From an uncultured Bacilli bacterium (lineage in GTDB: Bacteria > Bacillota_I > Bacilli_A > RF39 > UBA660): a stretch of 22,020 nucleotides of DNA. A program made the position numbers and the translations under genes. The stretch's first letter is position 1; every line of letters starts with the position of its first letter. Location: the NCBI GenBank assembly GCA_934086145.1, contig CAKOHV010000026.1, positions 1 through 22,020 on the forward strand, written 5' to 3'. Of this stretch, positions 8,865 through 15,185 are shown piece after piece. The notes under the pieces are model-generated. The model worked only from the letters and a program-made list of their open reading frames with translations, did no database searches and was not told the origin of the DNA.

Positions 8865-8945
8865 ATTAAAACACTTTTCTATTTTTTAGATATATTTTTT
8901 TCTTAACACCGAGTAGACAAAATAAAACAATTTATTTACAAGATA

Positions 8946-8968
8946 TGTTATACTTTTAATGAGGTGAT
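8946..8968 (+). promoter_or_regulatory. femX-like gene promoter (extended -10) and ribosome binding site
   Basis: TGTTATACT at 8946-8954 is an extended -10. GAGGTGAT (8961-8968) is the Shine-Dalgarno, four bases before the ATG. The distance between them is so short that the transcript would start essentially at the ribosome binding site. Confidence 0.5.
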
Positions 8969-8971
8969 TTA

Positions 8972-10177
8972 ATGAAGTTCATTAAAAATTTAAAAGAAAA
9001 AGAATATCAAAAATTTTGGGAACAAACAACGAACAACCACTTTATGCAAAGCTACGAATGGGGCCAAGCATGCCAAAAAAATCGCAACCAAATTCCCTAT
9101 TACGTAGGATTACTAGATGATAACAAAAAACTCATCGCAGCTGCTCTTTTATTAAAGAAAAAAACACCATTCAATATGTGTTACTTTTATGCCCCTCGCG
9201 GTTATACTTTAGATTTTTCTAACAAACAAATTTTAAACGAATTCACTAAAGAAATCAAAAATTTTTTAAAAGAAGAAAATGCTATTTACTTACGAATTGA
9301 TCCACCAATAATGTATCAAGAAATAAACATCGACGGAACCAAAGTAGAAGGTGGAAAAAATAACTATAATATTTTTAATCAATTAATAAATTTAGGATAT
9401 AAACACAAAGGATTCAATAAGCTGTATGAAGGTAATCAACCAAGATATACATTTAGAACATATTTTAACAAATATAAGACTTTCGCTGATGTTGAAAAAA
9501 GTTTTTCAAAATCTTATTCGCGTCCAGTTAAACGTAGCTATAATTATGACCTTGAAATTTATTTAAGTGATGAAGTAAAAACTTTTCATGATTTAGTAAA
9601 AATTGTTTCATCAAAAGATGGCTTTCATGAATATTCATATGATTATTACAAAAATGTTTATGATGAATTCAAGAAAAGAAACCATATAAAAATTTTTAAC
9701 GCCCGCATCAATCCAACAAAATTAATCGAAAAATTTAAAAAGGAACTAGAAAAAGAAAAAAAAGAGGAGCGAAGAACTAAAATTGAAAAAGATCTTCAAT
9801 ACTTCGAACAAATAGCTCAAACTCATCCTCAAGAATACACATGTGCTTCCCTAATCTGTACATACTCTAAAACTGGCGCATGGTCTTTATACATTGGCAA
9901 TGATGAAACAGCAACCTATACGGGAACTGTTAACCGTCTTTATTATGAATTTATCAAAGATGCCTACGAAAACAATTATGAATATGCCGATTTATTTGGA
10001 GTCGTTGGTGATCCTCAAACTAAATATAAAAATCTAGCGGGTATTTATGAATACAAAAGAAAAATTGGTGGTGACTACATCGAGTTTGTTGGTGAATTCG
10101 ATCTAGTTAATAAACCTATTTGGTATACCGTTTTACCAATCTTATTAAAAATATATCGTAGCATAAAAAAATTATAG
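8972..10177 (+). CDS. FemX/FemAB family peptidoglycan bridge aminoacyltransferase
   Basis: FemAB proteins add amino acids from aminoacyl-tRNA to the lipid II stem peptide, building interpeptide bridges on the cytoplasmic side of the membrane. The 401-residue protein has the family N-terminus HFMQSYEWGQ (about 23-32), then YFYAPRGYTLDF and IYLRIDPP, which are standard FemAB blocks. The second acyltransferase-like half includes SRPVKRSYNY and a Lys/Glu-rich helical insertion (about 245-285), which in this family is a tRNA-binding coiled coil. ADLFGVVGDP and a closing GEFDLVNKPIWY match the family. It is the only plus-strand gene in the window and converges on the phosphatase gene with a shared terminator. 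Presence implies cross-linked peptidoglycan. Which residue is added (Gly, Ala or Ser) cannot be read from the sequence. Confidence 0.9.
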   Translation: MKFIKNLKEKEYQKFWEQTTNNHFMQSYEWGQACQKNRNQIPYYVGLLDDNKKLIAAALLLKKKTPFNMCYFYAPRGYTLDFSNKQILNEFTKEIKNFLKEENAIYLRIDPPIMYQEINIDGTKVEGGKNNYNIFNQLINLGYKHKGFNKLYEGNQPRYTFRTYFNKYKTFADVEKSFSKSYSRPVKRSYNYDLEIYLSDEVKTFHDLVKIVSSKDGFHEYSYDYYKNVYDEFKKRNHIKIFNARINPTKLIEKFKKELEKEKKEERRTKIEKDLQYFEQIAQTHPQEYTCASLICTYSKTGAWSLYIGNDETATYTGTVNRLYYEFIKDAYENNYEYADLFGVVGDPQTKYKNLAGIYEYKRKIGGDYIEFVGEFDLVNKPIWYTVLPILLKIYRSIKKL

Positions 10178-10199
10178 TAGACCACTATAATTTTTTTAT
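10163..10199. terminator. Bidirectional terminator overlapping both convergent stop codons
   Basis: A perfect 16-bp inverted repeat (10163-10178 and 10184-10199) has a 5-base loop AGACC and A/T flanks on each side, so it works in both directions. The left arm encodes the last codons and TAG of the femX-like gene. The right arm encodes the last codons and TAG of the phosphatase on the other strand. Both proteins therefore end in IKKL. Confidence 0.85.
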
Positions 10200-10829
10200 A
10201 TTAAGACATTCAATATTTTTTACATTCATTCCATCAAAGGTTATTTTAAAAATCATTGGTGCTTCAAAATGACCATCAACAATCGTTTCTTCATTATATG
10301 ACAAAATAATCTCATCATTATAATTATGCCCAATATCACACCAGGCGGAAAGTAAACAGGTAATAGCAGTGCTATGTGAGACAATAGCTACACGATTCCC
10401 CGATTCAAACATTAAAACATTTTTTATAGCTTCAATCATTCGTTTCTTTGTCTGATTCAAAGATTCGCCACCATGTAATTTAAAATCAAAATCATGAGTT
10501 TGATTACGATAAAATTCCATCCAATCCATTGAACCTAACACACCAATTTTACGTTCGCCAAATCTATCATCAATATTAATTATTGTATTATTTTCTTGAG
10601 CCACATATTTAGCAGTACTCAAAGCACGTACATAATTAGAAGAATAAACAGCATCTATGTTGTGCAATTCATCAATCTTACTCATTGCTTCAGCTTTTTT
10701 CTCCCCACTGACACTTAACAATGATTTTTCATTATAAATTTGTACTGTATCACTATTCTTTATATTTTTAAAATTAGATTTTGCGCAAGCATCCGAATGT
10801 CTAATTAAATAAATAACGGTATCACTCAT
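10185..10829 (-). CDS. Histidine phosphatase family protein (phosphoglycerate mutase-like)
   Basis: The start is set at ATG 10829 (214 aa). It overlaps the upstream stop as ATGA and has GGGGTGA before it; an upstream in-frame ATG would add nine residues. The fold's first block is IYLIRHSDA, with the catalytic histidine in LIRH. The second histidine is in VAIVSHSTAI, and HGGESLNQTKKRM matches the GES region of the phosphoglycerate mutase-like branch. These enzymes dephosphorylate sugars, cofactors or phosphoproteins, and the substrate here is unknown. No signal peptide is visible, so it is cytoplasmic. It is the last gene of a three-gene operon with the COG2426 and LemA-like genes and is probably translationally coupled. 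Confidence 0.88.
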   Translation of the reverse strand: MSDTVIYLIRHSDACAKSNFKNIKNSDTVQIYNEKSLLSVSGEKKAEAMSKIDELHNIDAVYSSNYVRALSTAKYVAQENNTIINIDDRFGERKIGVLGSMDWMEFYRNQTHDFDFKLHGGESLNQTKKRMIEAIKNVLMFESGNRVAIVSHSTAITCLLSAWCDIGHNYNDEIILSYNEETIVDGHFEAPMIFKITFDGMNVKNIECLNIKKL

Positions 10830-11296
10830 TGAAAAATCACCCCGAATACTCCCCAAGACACTAACAACATTATTAAACCTGCTAATAAAACGCCGGCCAT
10901 TATGGCAATTGTTGTCTTCTTAAAGTCTAAATCCAAAATACTAGCCGCTAAAGTTCCTGTCCATGCTCCAGTTCCAGGTACAGGAATTCCAACAAACAAG
11001 AACAAAGCCCAGTATAAACCTTTGCCAGCTTTTGCTTCTAAAGCTTTACCACCTTTTTCGCCTTTTAACAAACACCAGGTAAAAAACTTACCAATATATC
11101 GCTTATCTTTACCCCATTCAAGAACTCGTCGTGCAAACAAATAAATAATAGGAACTGGTAACATATTACCAACAATAGCAATTATAAAAGAAATAACTTT
11201 CGGTAAACCCAAACCAACAGCTATTGGAATAGCACCCCTAAGTTCAATCAATGGAACCATCGAAACAAAAAAAACTATCAAATATTTTACAAACAT
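10826..11296 (-). CDS. COG2426 / small multi-drug export-type membrane protein
   Basis: The 156-residue integral membrane protein matches the PF06695 family, annotated as a small multi-drug exporter. Visible features are membrane segments near 2-20, 33-55, 92-115 and 128-155, the N-terminal SMVPLIELRGAIP block and the re-entrant-looking GIPVPGTGAWTG motif. The two motifs share the pseudo-symmetric Pro/Gly pattern seen in DedA-like proteins. The actual substrate is not established; the export name rests on limited evidence for the family. AGGAGGAAT lies just before the ATG. It starts 10 bases after the LemA-like stop and ends in a 4-base ATGA overlap with the phosphatase gene. Confidence 0.85.
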   Translation of the reverse strand: MFVKYLIVFFVSMVPLIELRGAIPIAVGLGLPKVISFIIAIVGNMLPVPIIYLFARRVLEWGKDKRYIGKFFTWCLLKGEKGGKALEAKAGKGLYWALFLFVGIPVPGTGAWTGTLAASILDLDFKKTTIAIMAGVLLAGLIMLLVSWGVFGVIFQ

Positions 11297-11306
11297 ATTA
11301 TTCCTC

Positions 11307-11822
11307 CTAAGACTTTAATACAATCAAATTAAAGTTTTCTTCTTTAAAAAATAATGAAACAAAAGAAGTTGGAAATGAAGAATTTTTCTTATTATACAAT
11401 TCAACCTTTAAATTATATTCTTTTATAAAAAAATTAATTCTATTATCAAACTCTTTTAATTCCTTTTTTATTTTTTCATACTTTTTATTATTTTTTAATT
11501 CATCAAACACTTCATCAAATAAAGCTATTTTTTTGATAATAATTCTAACTTTATTCAATGAAGATTCACAAAAAACATTTTCTTCATTTAATACAAAATT
11601 AAGATCTTTTTCCAAAGATTTAGCATCCCAAACTGAATAATTTTTTATATATTTAATGGCATCCTTTATCATTTTTATATGTTTGTTGTATATTTCCAAC
11701 AAGTCTTGATATGCTTCTTTAACTTTTCTTTTATTATCACAAATAACTTTAAGCTCTACTAGAATAAAAAGGAAAAGCCAAATTATTAAAGAAACCATTA
11801 AATAACTAACAAAACCCTTCAT
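11307..11822 (-). CDS. LemA-like membrane protein
   Basis: The 171-residue protein has one N-terminal membrane segment (about 5-27), then a helical domain. Two stretches match the LemA family pattern. One is VKEAYQDLLEIYNKHIKMIKDAI (about 34-56), corresponding to the family's helix after the anchor. The other is RINFFIKEYNLKVELYNKKNSSFP (about 128-151), corresponding to the R-x-YN-x-x-V-x-x-YN-x-x-x-x-x-FP signature. LemA proteins are N-out membrane proteins of poorly known role. It is divergent: the usual VKGYA/hE block is weak and the C-terminus is short. A GGTGAT site and an extended -10 support the start. First gene of the operon with the COG2426 gene and phosphatase. Confidence 0.7.
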   Translation of the reverse strand: MKGFVSYLMVSLIIWLFLFILVELKVICDNKRKVKEAYQDLLEIYNKHIKMIKDAIKYIKNYSVWDAKSLEKDLNFVLNEENVFCESSLNKVRIIIKKIALFDEVFDELKNNKKYEKIKKELKEFDNRINFFIKEYNLKVELYNKKNSSFPTSFVSLFFKEENFNLIVLKS

Positions 11823-11848
11823 TAAATATCACCAAATCTCTATTTTGA

Positions 11849-11857
11849 ATTATATCA
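11849..11857 (-). promoter_or_regulatory. Extended -10 for the LemA-like operon
   Basis: The minus strand reads TGATATAAT about 26 bases before the ATG. No -35 is seen. It begins immediately after the terminator of the first duplicated unit, so the operon is insulated from it. Confidence 0.55.
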
Positions 11858-11865
11858 CAAAAAAG

Positions 11866-11888
11866 AAAAAGACACTACTGTGTCTTTT
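11866..11888. terminator. Terminator of duplicated unit 1
   Basis: AAAAGACAC / GTGTCTTTT stem around TACT, with A and T flanks so that it can act on both strands. On the minus strand it is followed by TTTTTCTTTTTT. Confidence 0.8.
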
Positions 11889-12010
11889 AAAAAGTGTGAG
11901 TTTGAGTTTATATGTTATTTTAATTGTATAGGGTTTTATATTATATAATTAAATTTATTATTTTAATATATTTCTATTTTTTATCTTACTTTATCACTTC
12001 TCCCTTTCAT
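11866..12010 (-). ncRNA. Putative small RNA, copy 1 (about 145 nt)
   Basis: The inferred transcript starts about 7 bases after the TATGAT at 12017-12022 and stops at the hairpin at 11866-11888. Near its 5' end it carries AAGGGAGAAGTGAT, which resembles a Shine-Dalgarno, but only tiny open frames follow (nine codons from the nearby ATG). The 3' part, ending in AACTCAAACTCACACTT, is almost identical in copy 2. I recognise no Rfam family. Function is unknown. Confidence 0.45.
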
Positions 12011-12016
12011 AATTAC

Positions 12017-12059
12017 ATCATACTCTTCATTTATGAAATTATTGTGAAGAACAAATGAA
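12017..12059 (-). promoter_or_regulatory. 11-bp-spaced TTCA repeats and -10 of unit 1
   Basis: On the minus strand TTCAT (12059-12055), TTCAC (12048-12044) and TTCAT (12037-12033) start exactly 11 bases apart. TATGAT (12022-12017) follows 10 bases later. An 11-bp direct-repeat spacing is typical of OmpR/PhoB-family regulator boxes, which often replace the -35. Confidence 0.5.
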
Positions 12060-12083
12060 ATATTACTAGAAAAGAAGCAAACG

Positions 12084-12105
12084 AAAAGACACAAATGTGT
12101 CTTTT
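12084..12105. terminator. Terminator of duplicated unit 2
   Basis: AAAAGACAC / GTGTCTTTT stem around AAAT (arms 12084-12092 and 12097-12105). The stem is identical to that of unit 1; only the loop differs. Confidence 0.8.
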
Positions 12106-12230
12106 AAAAGTGTGAGTTTGAGTTTATATGTTATTTTAATTGTATAGGGTTTTATATTATATATTAAATTTAATTATTATTACTTTAATACATTTTTCTT
12201 ATTTATTACTCTATCACTTCTCCCTTCCAT
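12084..12230 (-). ncRNA. Putative small RNA, copy 2 (about 147 nt)
   Basis: Same organisation as copy 1: TATGAT at 12237-12242, AAGGGAGAAGTGAT near the 5' end, variable AT-rich middle, near-identical 3' end and terminator hairpin. A 16-codon frame starts at the ATG near the 5' end, but it is not preserved in length in copy 1, which favours a non-coding RNA. Confidence 0.45.
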
Positions 12231-12236
12231 AATTAC

Positions 12237-12279
12237 ATCATACTCTCCATTTATGAAATTATTGTGAAGAAATGATAAA
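12237..12279 (-). promoter_or_regulatory. 11-bp-spaced TTCA repeats and -10 of unit 2
   Basis: TTTAT (12279-12275), TTCAC (12268-12264) and TTCAT (12257-12253) are 11 bases apart, followed by TATGAT (12242-12237). The first repeat is degenerate and extends to within 6 bases of the kinase stop codon. Confidence 0.45.
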
Positions 12280-12284
12280 ATTTT

Positions 12285-13715
12285 CTATTTATCTAAATTA
12301 TTTTTCTTTACCTTAAAATAAAATGTTGTTCCTTTGTTTTTTACACTTTTTACACCATATTCAAAATCATGTGATTCTAATATATTTTTTACAATCGATA
12401 AGCCTAGTCCGGTTCCAATTACATTTCTTTGATGATTTTTCTCATGCTTATAATATCTTTCCCAAATATGCTCTAGATGCTCCTTATCAATCCCTTTACC
12501 AGAATCTTTAATTTCAACTAAGTAGTCTTTTTTATTTTCAATTATATTAATCCAAACGTTTTTATCATCACCTGTATAATTCATTGCATTATTAATTAAA
12601 TTGTATATTACCTGATTAATCTTATTCTTATCGGCACGGATTAGTGCTTTTTCTGGCATATTAACAATAAAATTATAATTTTCTGTTTCTTTCATGATTT
12701 CATACTTTTTCAAAATTTCTTTGACTTCGCCACATAAATCAAAAGTATCAATATTAAGAATATCTGCATTAGCTTGCAACTTAGATAAAGTTAAAATATC
12801 TCCAACTAAAATATTTAAACGATCAGTTTCAGAAATAATTACTTCCAAGTGCTTATCCATTTTTTCCTTATCTTTGTAAGAAATATCTCTAATCATTTCA
12901 GCATAAGCTTTAATCATCGTTAACGGAGTTTTCAAATCATGCGACACGTTAGCCATCAAGTCTCTTCTATATTCGTCAGTCTTACTAACCTCACTTTCCA
13001 AATAATTCAAAGTATCAGCTAATTCATCAATTTCTAAAATACCATTCTTATCAAACACAACATTATAATCACCATTAGCTAATTGCTTAGATTTTGCTGT
13101 AATTTGTTCAATTGGCTTACTAATCATTTTTGACAAAAACATACTAATTAAGATAGCAAAAATAATTACCAACAAAGTTATATAAATAAGTTGACCTTTA
13201 ATAGCCATTGAATTACTATTAACATCACTTAACATTGAAAACAGAAAAACATACTCGCCATTATTTACTTTTATTCCATACAGCAAAGCTTCTGATTCAT
13301 AATCCGGATTAACAAATTTGATTGCTTTTAACTCTTCTCCGCTCTCTATTAACTCATTCTTATAATCAGAAAGAATTGAATTCCTTTTTCCTAACAAACA
13401 ACCGGTTGATTTATCATTATAAAGTGTACTAACTCCATCACTACTCAAATATTCAATACAAACCGAATTATTATAAACTAATTCATTTAATAATAAGCGC
13501 AAACTACTTGAGTCTGCATTATAAATCTCCTTAGCCATACTATTCATATCTTTAATTTGATATTTTTCGTATAAAACATCCAAGAAGACCATCTGTAATT
13601 CCCAAAATAACAATAAAATAAATATAGAAAATAAAGTTAAATAACCTAAAGTCTTAAATTTAATAGAATTAAATTTAATTTTTTTCTTTGTATTCAAACT
13701 TATATCCCATTCCAC
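12285..13715 (-). CDS. Sensor histidine kinase (HAMP, HisKA, HATPase)
   Basis: The membrane sensor autophosphorylates on a histidine and passes phosphate to the adjacent regulator. Order: membrane segment about 22-45, extracytoplasmic sensor about 46-172, second membrane segment about 173-195, HAMP about 196-248, and HisKA with the phospho-accepting H259 in SHDLKTPL. The ATPase domain follows, with N-box NLINNAMNY (372-380), G1 DSGKGID (404-410), F-box WERYYKHEK and G2 GTGLGLS (434-440). All catalytic motifs are intact. The start is uncertain. The GTG at 13715 overlaps the regulator gene by 41 bases and has no clear Shine-Dalgarno, and a TTG six codons later is an alternative; both keep the first membrane segment. 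The sensor domain contains two cysteines and is not recognised, so the signal is unknown. Confidence 0.93.
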   Translation of the reverse strand: MEWDISLNTKKKIKFNSIKFKTLGYLTLFSIFILLLFWELQMVFLDVLYEKYQIKDMNSMAKEIYNADSSSLRLLLNELVYNNSVCIEYLSSDGVSTLYNDKSTGCLLGKRNSILSDYKNELIESGEELKAIKFVNPDYESEALLYGIKVNNGEYVFLFSMLSDVNSNSMAIKGQLIYITLLVIIFAILISMFLSKMISKPIEQITAKSKQLANGDYNVVFDKNGILEIDELADTLNYLESEVSKTDEYRRDLMANVSHDLKTPLTMIKAYAEMIRDISYKDKEKMDKHLEVIISETDRLNILVGDILTLSKLQANADILNIDTFDLCGEVKEILKKYEIMKETENYNFIVNMPEKALIRADKNKINQVIYNLINNAMNYTGDDKNVWINIIENKKDYLVEIKDSGKGIDKEHLEHIWERYYKHEKNHQRNVIGTGLGLSIVKNILESHDFEYGVKSVKNKGTTFYFKVKKNNLDK

Positions 13716-14343
13716 GTACTGTTGTTATTAAATCTCTATATTTACCTAAATTATTTCGTAAAGTTTTAACATGCGTATCAATTGTTCTGTCATCACCATA
13801 AAAATCATATCCCCAAATATTAGTCAATAATTGTTCTCTTGATAAGGCAATATTTTTATTTGAAGCAAAATACTTTAACAAGTCATATTCTTTAGGTGTC
13901 AAATAAATTTTCTTGTCATCTATAAATACGTCATGCGCTTTATCATCAATAGTTAATCCACCAAAACGCATTATAGTTCCATCACCATTAAATCTTTTAA
14001 TAACAGCTTTAACACGCGCGACCAATTCTTTAGGACTAAAAGGCTTAGTTACATAATCATCTATTCCTAAGTCAAAACCAATTAACTTATCATATTCTTC
14101 GCCTCTAGCCGATAGCATTATAAAAGGAACATCCTTAATCTGTTTTATTTCTTTACAAGCTTGATAACCATCTTTTTTAGGCATCATAATATCCATAATT
14201 ATCAAATTATAATCATTAACTTTAACTTTTTCTACTGCCTCATTACCATCTTGGGCTTCATCTACCACAAAATTTTCCAAAGTCAAATATTCTTTAATAA
14301 CTCCTCTAATAAGTTCTTCATCATCAACTACTAATATTTTCAC
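13675..14343 (-). CDS. OmpR/PhoB-family response regulator
   Basis: The 222-residue protein has a receiver domain (about 1-118) with acidic pocket D7-D8, phospho-acceptor D51 in IIMDIMMP and the conserved Lys in YVTKPFSP. A winged-helix DNA-binding domain (about 125-218) follows, with LTPKEYDLLKYF, DDRTIDTHVKTLR and TTVRGMGYKF, all diagnostic of the OmpR/PhoB class. The start is GTG, preceded by GGTGAACTGA. The regulator and kinase genes overlap, so they form one operon. The promoter has an extended -10 and an 11-bp-spaced direct repeat like those in front of the duplicated units, suggesting autoregulation and a local regulon. Confidence 0.95.
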   Translation of the reverse strand: MKILVVDDEELIRGVIKEYLTLENFVVDEAQDGNEAVEKVKVNDYNLIIMDIMMPKKDGYQACKEIKQIKDVPFIMLSARGEEYDKLIGFDLGIDDYVTKPFSPKELVARVKAVIKRFNGDGTIMRFGGLTIDDKAHDVFIDDKKIYLTPKEYDLLKYFASNKNIALSREQLLTNIWGYDFYGDDRTIDTHVKTLRNNLGKYRDLITTVRGMGYKFEYKEKN

Positions 14344-14369
14344 TCAGTTCACCAACCTTCACCTAAAAT

Positions 14370-14399
14370 ATTATAACAAAAATGTGATAAACAAATGAA
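14370..14399 (-). promoter_or_regulatory. Promoter and putative autoregulatory box of the two-component operon
   Basis: Extended -10 TGTTATAAT (14378-14370) with TTCAT (14399-14395) and ATCAC (14388-14384) upstream, starting 11 bases apart. The 17-base string over both repeats matches the corresponding string in duplicated unit 1 (12044-12060) at 15 of 17 positions. Confidence 0.55.
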
Positions 14400-14421
14400 A
14401 AAAGATAGCTATTAACTATCT
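14398..14421 (-). terminator. Terminator of the yebC-like gene
   Basis: Minus-strand AGATAG (14421-14416) pairs with CTATCT (14408-14403), followed by TTTTTT. The stop codon TAA (14412-14414) sits in the loop. Its T tract runs directly into the regulator's putative TTCAT box. Confidence 0.7.
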
Positions 14422-15134
14422 ATTTTTACATTATGATAAATATCTGTAACATCATCAATATTATCTAACAAAGAATAAAGTCTATTAAAAAGGTCCATGT
14501 CTTCATCATTTAATTCTACTAAATTTTTAGCATACCAACCTGATTCGTCAATTTCATAATCAACATTTGGAACAACCTTTTCAATTACATCTTTTGCTTT
14601 TACCGTATCAATATAATTTACTGATACATTTAAGTAATCTCCTTCTGTTTCGCATTCAACAGGTTCAATCCCAGCATCTAACAATGCCATTAAAACATCC
14701 TCTTCAGCAGCAGACTTGAAACTCATCACTGATAAATTGTCATAATTATAAGATACGGAATTGGTAACACCTAAACTTTTATGAACTTTATTAAAAGCCG
14801 CTCTTACCTCACCTACAGTACGATTAACGTTATCTGTTAAAGTCTTTATCATTAAAGTAGATGCCCCAGGTCCAAAACCTTCATATATTATTTCTTCATA
14901 TTCATCTTTACCAGCACCTTTAGCTTTCTCAATTGCTCTATTAATAATATCAGCTGGTACCTGTTGCTTTTTGGCCTTCTCAACTAAATGTTTTAATGCA
15001 CTATTAGCCTCAATTTCAGGAACCCCTCTTTTAGCTGCTAAATATATTTCTTTCGCAAAATTAGTATATAACTTTCCCCTAGCTGCTCCTGTCTTCTTTA
15101 TTTTTGCTTCTCTTACTGCGTAAGCTCTTCCCAT
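14412..15134 (-). CDS. yebC: YebC/PmpR family protein (TACO1-like)
   Basis: The family has been described both as a transcription regulator and, more recently, as a factor helping ribosomes through proline-rich stretches. The ATG at 15134 is chosen (240 aa, starting MGRAYAVREAKIKKTGAARGK) because GAGGTG lies 6 bases upstream; an in-frame GTG at 15143 lies inside that site. Family landmarks are the N-terminal KLYTNFAKEIYLAAKRG (note Tyr-Thr where many members have Ser-Lys), the KAKKQQVPADIINRAIEKAKG helix pair, YEGFGPGAS and NRTVGEVRAAFNK. Length is typical. It is a single gene with its own -10 (15160-15165) and terminator, placed just upstream of the two-component operon. Confidence 0.93.
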   Translation of the reverse strand: MGRAYAVREAKIKKTGAARGKLYTNFAKEIYLAAKRGVPEIEANSALKHLVEKAKKQQVPADIINRAIEKAKGAGKDEYEEIIYEGFGPGASTLMIKTLTDNVNRTVGEVRAAFNKVHKSLGVTNSVSYNYDNLSVMSFKSAAEEDVLMALLDAGIEPVECETEGDYLNVSVNYIDTVKAKDVIEKVVPNVDYEIDESGWYAKNLVELNDEDMDLFNRLYSLLDNIDDVTDIYHNVKIDS

Positions 15135-15159
15135 TACTAACACCTCACATAACTACATT

Positions 15160-15165
15160 ATTATA
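15160..15165 (-). promoter_or_regulatory. Candidate -10 (TATAAT) for yebC
   Basis: Minus-strand TATAAT lies 25 bases before the chosen ATG. The -35 is weak (TAGAAT at 17 bases). Confidence 0.4.
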
Positions 15166-15185
15166 CACAAACACAATTTATAATT

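Larger units (their letters stand above)
11867..12271 (-). repeat. Tandem duplication of a ~186-bp unit
   Basis: Copy 1 spans 11867-12051 and copy 2 spans 12084-12271, with a period of about 217 bases. The terminator-proximal 57 bases are identical apart from one A. The promoter-proximal ~60 bases differ at a few positions. The AT-rich middle has drifted with small indels. Conserved ends with a variable centre are not what recent neutral duplication alone would give. Confidence 0.9.

Noticed and set aside
12000..12020. Small peptide beginning MKGRSDKV in the duplicated units
   Set aside because: It has nine codons in unit 1 and sixteen in unit 2, with no Shine-Dalgarno before its ATG and different C-termini. 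A non-coding RNA explains the conservation pattern better.
11867..12271. CRISPR array
   Set aside because: There are only two long copies with internal divergence, no short regular repeats with unique spacers, and no cas genes.
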